This document shows, piece after piece, positions 61,201-64,000 of a stretch of DNA of 64,000 nucleotides. The position numbers and the translations under genes were made by a program. Numbering within the stretch: the stretch's first letter is position 1; every line of letters begins with the position of its first letter. Location of the stretch: contig VZDJ01000056.1 in NCBI GenBank assembly GCA_008694505.1, positions 8,538,786-8,602,785 of the forward strand. The letters are read 5' to 3'. The DNA is from Cyanoderma ruficeps (Eukaryota; Chordata; Aves; Passeriformes; Timaliidae). The notes under the pieces are model-generated. The model searched no databases. It was not told the origin of the DNA and was given only the letters and a program-made list of their open reading frames with translations.

Positions 61201-64000
61201 TCTAATTTGACATCCTGTGGAGCAAAATCCTTAGCATTTCATTTAGCTATTCCTTCACTGTTCTCAGTAACTCATGGCCTAAAGAAAGAACATTTTAGAA
61301 AGGCAGGAGATATTGATGTTTAAAATGTCATGTGACTGATAACCTTCCTCAACCCTTGGCAAACTATGCCCTTCATCAAGCATCCAAACTGTTAAAACTG
61401 TGATCCTTATTGACTACCTAATATTGTTCATGATTTCTAACTTTCCAGCGTGTTTTGAGACACCTTGTAAATAATTTATTTTATTGGACAATTTGTACAG
61501 TAGATCCTGTTCCATCTATTGCTTCAATTATTCTGAGCTACGCCAGCGGCCTGCACTTTATGACATCCTGCTCCGATATCCCTTTTTCAACAAGTTTGAG
61601 TCACCCTGGCTAAAATATATCCAATGGTTGTTTGTAGTACAGCCCTGGATAGGGCAGAGGTGTGTCATTAGTGATGACCTGCCACTGATTCTTCTCAAGT
61701 GGGCAGAGGAGCATTGACCAAACCATTGCTAAGAGGCTGCTAAGTGGAGCTCAGCACTGTCTGACTTTCCACTCATCTTCCCTCCCCGATCTGTAGAGCT
61801 CTGTTATTTCAGGAGTCACTGTAGTTCACAGAAAGGAGCATTCCAAGTGGTGGGAACCATCTGCTTCAGAGGGTGTTGCTGGCAGCTCGTTTCCAAGCTG
61901 CATCTTAGTCAGGATTGAGAATTTTCTAATTTGATGCCATGACTAAAATCTCCTTGTCGATCGTGTGTCATCCTCAACAAATTTCTGATGTTTTAGTTAT
62001 TGTGAGGAAGACAGCTGGATGCAAATACAGATGAAAGCAAGTCCAGCAGGAGAGATGAGGTTGTACTTGCATGGGTGCACAGGCACACACAAACCAAATT
62101 GCCTTTGTTGTAATTGTAAACTTGCATTTTCCAAATCTTTCAAAGTGTAATTCTGTATTTTCCTCACATTATGTCTTTTGGATTGGTCCCTGTGAAGGAA
62201 AGAAAAAGAAATCATTCTGCTGTGAAATCCAGTGTGTCTGTCAGAGAAATATAATCTACCATTTCAAATTCCAGTTGTGGGTAACTTGTTGATGGACAAT
62301 TTGTTTGATTTTCAAGGTGACAAATACAAGCAGTTGCCTCTGAGTGGACTCTTGGCTACTCTGTACAAAATAATTTACTTTTGTCCTTTTTCAAGCTGCC
62401 TTTTGGGCCTATCATGAATGAACCAGCTGCCTTGAAACTTGGATAAAATATTATTCTTTTACATATATAACAAACCAGTGAAACAGTAAAAATAACATTG
62501 GCATAAGCTTGCCAAGGGGATTTGGTTGAACCATTAGGTAAGGTCTGCCAGATATATATAGTTTCAGCTGTTAAAATTGCATATTCATGTGTTTTCCATA
62601 TACCTATTGGCCTCTCTCTCAGAGAACTTTGGAATATTTTTTTACTAGACTATAATTAAACAACAGCAATTGAGACAGGGTATTCCCCAGAAATTGCAAA
62701 ATGAGGAGTATGTGGTGGCCACTTGCAGAGTTGCTCATTAATCTTGAGAAAATTCGAAAAGAACAGACTTGGTGTGAAGAAATTGGGGAGGGGGGAGGTG
62801 GGCCATAGGACTAAAGCACAATCTTACTGTACACGTGTTTTGCAGATTTAAGTTTTGTGTGCAAGGAATGCAATTGAAATAAGTCCCTACAGTCCGGCCA
62901 GTCTATATTATTTGTCCATATTATTTCCCCCTACCCCTAGAAACTGACTTGAGCTGGTGCCATGTGTCCCAATGCCATCAGTCTGTATGTCTGGGAATAA
63001 TTCACTCCTAGGCTAGCCTAGATTTTTGATGATTTCCCTGCCATACAACTCTAGCTTGCTCTATTTATGAAGCAGTGAGTCAAGTTCTCTGTTTCTTTTT
63101 TTCAATGAAACACAGCATTGAGGACCTTCTGGGATGTTTGTGTTGGTGAAGTTTTCTTTCCTGACAGCTCTGCCTTACCAGGGTTACCTTCTCAGTAGGA
63201 CTTACAAAATTGTCTTGATATAGCAAGAAGTAATTAATTAAAAGAACGTTCTTTCTTGCCCTGTCTGTGGGAAATTAGAATTTTCAGACCCCCTACCCCA
63301 AATCAGCTTGGATCAGGAGTGTTAAGCCTAATCCTGGAATATTTATTACTCGAGAGCTGTGCCATCTAAATCGGGAGGTCACGTTTCTGCTGCAGATGAG
63401 CCTGCAGCACTGCTAAATTCAGCAGGACGGCAGGGAAGTCATCCAAAGCTCTCACTATGGCTTACACATTGTCACCCACCCACCTCCAAAGTATTTATGT
63501 GACCTATCAAAGCTTCTGTTTCTTCGCTCGCTTGGGTTAAGCATTGACGCCGTTGTCTTTGGAGACCTGTGCTTCAGACTCAAGCTGTTCAGATGGATGG
63601 TCAGAGCAGAAAATGGGCTGAGCAGGGCCTCTGAAATGCTCCAGCATGGAAATGCACACAGGTGTAAGTTCTGGGTGTGAGATGGTGGCTGTCCATGCCG
63701 TGTTCTCCACCACTCCACACTGCAGTCCCACCTCACACACATCACCTTGCCATGTCTCTGATCTTACATCCACCACATGCTATTTTGTAAGCTTTTGCAC
63801 AGCAGAGCCGTGAAAGTGGTCCAAGGATAAGTGTTTAAAAGGATTTTAGAAGAATATGATAGTGGAGCCAAATGTAATCCTAAACTTACCCCAAGATTAA
63901 AGAAAGCAAACATGGTTTTTACATAGAGCCTATTTTTGTCATGTACTAGGTTCTCGTGTGTGCCACTGTCTTCCTCCTCTTCTGTAAGAACCATATGAGT
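61201..64000. other. Non-coding, nothing recognised
   Basis: Mixed AT-rich DNA. A G-rich stretch with three runs of three or more G lies at 62785-62802. Open frames are at most 96 codons and unrecognised. Confidence 0.5.

Noticed and set aside
62785..62802. G-quadruplex candidate
   Set aside because: Only three runs of three or more G plus one GG; below the usual four-run pattern.

Overview
The window looks like a non-coding stretch of a bird nuclear genome, either a gene desert or a very long intron. The bird call rests on interspersed repeats. Three clear 5'-truncated CR1 LINE tails lie on the minus strand, with the CR1-type terminal octamer and a 3' region of the kind common in birds (37100-37318, 54384-54456, 59034-59136), and a weaker one at 40737-40790. 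A partly deleted long terminal repeat of an avian endogenous retrovirus family lies at 55341-55726. Worn ancient amniote SINE material is also present: MIR cores at 54500-54580 and 60995-61200, and a sequence like the old amniote repeats of turtles and crocodilians at 20522-20640. There are no prokaryotic gene arrays, operons, Shine-Dalgarno sites, CRISPR arrays, tRNAs or rRNAs.

I found no protein-coding gene or exon that I can defend. Open frames are short (the longest is 241 codons, starts at TTG and lies in a GC-richer patch), overlap on both strands, and show no recognisable family. They are what chance gives in 64 kb of vertebrate DNA.

Layout. 1-9.6 kb is mostly featureless, with GC-richer patches at about 5.0-5.9 and 6.8-8.05 kb. 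9.6-31 kb holds several repeat-free, AT-rich blocks with clustered TAATTA-type homeodomain cores and retained CpGs. These look like conserved non-coding regulatory elements (9.60-10.26, 12.83-13.26, 14.43-14.64, 17.76-18.48, 21.18-21.44, 22.23-22.51, 24.94-25.22, 26.9-27.3, 27.72-27.87, 30.36-31.03 kb). 36.0-36.5 kb holds the densest small CpG cluster. 37-50 kb is mostly ordinary sequence with a CR1 tail, microsatellites and one further candidate (44.76-44.95 kb). 50.6-60 kb carries more candidate elements (50.64-51.08, 53.04-53.31, 56.99-57.74, 59.70-59.98 kb) between the retroviral LTR and CR1/MIR remnants. 61.2-64 kb holds nothing I recognise.

The most economical reading is a cis-regulatory landscape of a developmental gene outside the window. 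That is inference from sequence texture: conservation could not be measured. I saw no sign of a new protein-based system. The most unusual raw patterns are a 90-bp block made only of G and T (16702-16791), a 34-bp perfect purine/pyrimidine alternation with two CACGTG boxes (30866-30899), a 21-bp near-perfect palindrome (14078-14098), and a 12-CpG cluster in about 150 bp of AT-rich DNA (36138-36286).
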